The translations under genes were made by a program, and so were the position numbers. 33,693 nt of DNA, from positions 1 through 33,693 of the forward strand of contig JADFZV010000036.1 of assembly GCA_015232335.1 (NCBI GenBank), written 5' to 3'. The notes beneath the pieces were generated by a model, which saw only the letters and a program-made list of their open reading frames with translations, was not told the origin of the DNA and searched no databases. Of the stretch, positions 32,581 to 33,693 are shown in pieces (position 1 is the first letter of the stretch; every line of letters begins with the position of its first letter). This DNA comes from Alphaproteobacteria bacterium (GTDB taxonomy: Bacteria > Pseudomonadota > Alphaproteobacteria > Rhodospirillales > WMHbin7).

Positions 32581-32604
32581 AATTATATCAATATCGAGAT
32601 AATT
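32581..32604. promoter_or_regulatory. Probable operator of the toxin-antitoxin operon, imperfect 24-bp palindrome
   Basis: The bases AATTAT...ATAATT read nearly the same on both strands (20 of 24 positions), centred 8 bases upstream of the toxin GTG. The stretch is strikingly AT-rich for this genome. A HigA-like antitoxin is the obvious candidate to bind it; the binding is inferred. Confidence 0.5.
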
Positions 32605-32616
32605 TGCAAGGGGCCG

Positions 32617-33387
32617 TCAGGAATGCCGCCTGACCCAATCTTCCAGCAGGGCTGCCAGACGCGCCGGTGTTTCCAGCATGGGATAATGACCGGCTTCCAT
32701 AATTTCCACCGCATCCAGACGGGGATACCAGGCCTCGAACAGAGGCCTTAGGGAAGGCAGGCGATAGAAGGGCAGATCATAAGCCCCTGTGATCAGACGC
32801 ACGGGCAGATCAAGCCCGGTCACGCCCGCCGTGATGTCGCTTTCGGTAAACATGGACAGATAAGCCAACATGGCGGATTTAAGCCCCGCGCGTCTGGCCA
32901 GATGCGCCTTGCGCATAACCCAGCCCGTTCCCAGGCGGTGCCCCGTGCGGTCGTGAATGGCCTGGCCCAGCCGCACCGGATTGACCAGCAGGCTTTGCAT
33001 ATGCTCCTTCGTGGGGGCGTCGGCGGGAAAGCCCGATGCGGGAACGGAACAGATCAGGCTGAGGCTTTTGACCCGGCCTGGATGTTTGGCCGCAATGGCT
33101 TGGGCCACCAGCCCGCCCATCGAATGTCCCGCCAGATGCACTTTCTTGGCGCCCAGATGCTGGGCCAGGGCGGCGATGTCGCTTGCCGCTTCCTCAAGGC
33201 AATAGGCGCCTTCGATATTCTTCGACCAGCCATAGCCGCGCAGGTCGGCAATTACCCAGCGAATGTCGTCCAGGGGCAGGTAATGGCGCATGTCCTGCCA
33301 GTTTTCGTGATTGCCCAGCCATTCATGGATCAGGATAACGGTGTTGTTTCCCGCCCCATGAACATGGTGGCCGAGAATGCTGTTCAC
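32617..33387 (-). CDS. Alpha/beta hydrolase
   Basis: The 256-residue protein has the alpha/beta hydrolase fold: [15 protein letters not shown] (oxyanion strand), the nucleophile elbow GHSMGG with S89, D204 in [10 protein letters not shown] and H234 in EAGHYPMLE, a complete Ser-Asp-His triad. A cap region lies at about 115-190. Similar proteins are esterases, C-C hydrolases or haloperoxidase-like enzymes; the substrate cannot be told. It starts with GTG at 33387, overlapping the prfB stop (GTGA), so it is coupled to prfB translation. Confidence 0.9.
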   Translation of the reverse strand: MNSILGHHVHGAGNNTVILIHEWLGNHENWQDMRHYLPLDDIRWVIADLRGYGWSKNIEGAYCLEEAASDIAALAQHLGAKKVHLAGHSMGGLVAQAIAAKHPGRVKSLSLICSVPASGFPADAPTKEHMQSLLVNPVRLGQAIHDRTGHRLGTGWVMRKAHLARRAGLKSAMLAYLSMFTESDITAGVTGLDLPVRLITGAYDLPFYRLPSLRPLFEAWYPRLDAVEIMEAGHYPMLETPARLAALLEDWVRRHS

Positions 33388-33693
33388 GGCGTTTCGCCGC
33401 TACCCAGGCGGGAAGCCAGCGAGGCCGCCATGAAACGGTCGAGATCGCCATCCAGCACGCCCGCCGTGTCGCTGGTTTCGACATTGGTCCGCAGGTCTTT
33501 GACCATCTGATAGGGCTGCAGAACGTAAGAGCGGATCTGATGGCCCCAACCGATATCTGATTTCGCGTCCGCCTGGGCCTGGGCCGCGGCTTCGCGTTTT
33601 TGCAGTTCCTGTTCGTAGATGCGGGCGCGCAGCATGTCCCAGGCCATGGCCCGGTTGCGATGCTGCGAGCGGTCGGTCTGGCAACTGACCACG
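33384..33693 (-). CDS. prfB: Peptide chain release factor 2, C-terminal part (cut by the window end)
   Basis: The last 102 residues of RF2 are present: [20 protein letters not shown] near the end of domain 3, then [20 protein letters not shown] and the C-terminal [18 protein letters not shown]2 releases peptides at UAA and UGA codons. The GGQ and SPF motifs and the usual programmed frameshift site lie beyond the window. The stop overlaps the start of the alpha/beta hydrolase gene. Confidence 0.95.
   Translation of the reverse strand, partial: VVSCQTDRSQHRNRAMAWDMLRARIYEQELQKREAAAQAQADAKSDIGWGHQIRSYVLQPYQMVKDLRTNVETSDTAGVLDGDLDRFMAASLASRLGSGETP

Noticed and set aside
1..33693. CRISPR arrays, insertion sequences, prophage genes, rRNA
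   Set aside because: I found no regularly spaced direct repeats, transposase or integrase motifs, phage structural genes or rRNA sequence on either strand.

Overview
The window is about 33.7 kb of GC-rich, densely coding bacterial chromosome. The gene content suggests an alphaproteobacterium, most likely of the Rhodospirillales/Magnetospirillum kind: a secreted cytochrome c', several c-di-GMP and PAS signalling proteins, a DUF3124 protein, ribosomal protein S21, and a paired-hairpin intergenic repeat of alphaproteobacterial type. The histidine tRNA keeps the normal G-1:C73 pair, which argues against the Rhizobiales/Rhodobacterales/Caulobacterales group that lost it. The genus is inference. 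No prophage, insertion sequence, CRISPR array or rRNA is visible.

Layout. 1-5.2 kb: a CoA-binding/O-acetylhomoserine sulfhydrylase fusion, convergent with a membrane PAS-GGDEF-EAL gene that is cut by an in-frame amber codon. 5.3-7.3 kb: LOG-family protein, cytochrome c', RimI-like acetyltransferase, and rpsU with a clear terminator. 7.3-7.64 kb: non-coding, holding the paired-hairpin repeat. 7.6-12.5 kb: MBL-fold hydrolase and aldehyde dehydrogenase (one operon), a GNAT-cyclic-nucleotide-binding fusion, a GmhA-like SIS protein, a bidirectional terminator, and a Bax-inhibitor-1/YccA membrane protein. 12.5-15.1 kb: a tail-anchored pseudokinase, also cut by an amber codon, plus a small membrane protein. 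15.2-23.1 kb (minus strand): a diguanylate cyclase, a TPR protein, a methyltransferase and a glycosyltransferase-like protein that look like one transcription unit, followed by an orphan sensor kinase. 23.2-26.0 kb: a secreted LolA-like protein, a 64-residue protein, tRNA-His, mnmA and a DUF3124 protein. 26.0-30.8 kb: a TetR-HlyD-RND efflux operon with a perfect operator over its promoter. 30.8-33.7 kb: an unknown protein, an RluA-type pseudouridine synthase, a HigB/HigA-like toxin-antitoxin pair whose toxin is frameshifted, an alpha/beta hydrolase, and the 3' end of prfB.

How the genes fit together. The clearest theme is signal transduction: two c-di-GMP proteins, an orphan histidine kinase with a periplasmic binding-protein-like sensor, a GNAT controlled by a cyclic-nucleotide domain, and a membrane-anchored pseudokinase. 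The second theme is gene decay or strain-level lesions. Two genes carry TAG where glutamine is expected, and the toxin gene has lost about one base. TAG is the ordinary stop of eight other genes here, so code reassignment is unlikely. The best candidates for an undescribed system are the pseudokinase plus membrane-protein pair and the cyclase-TPR-methyltransferase-glycosyltransferase cluster. Functions for both are unproven.
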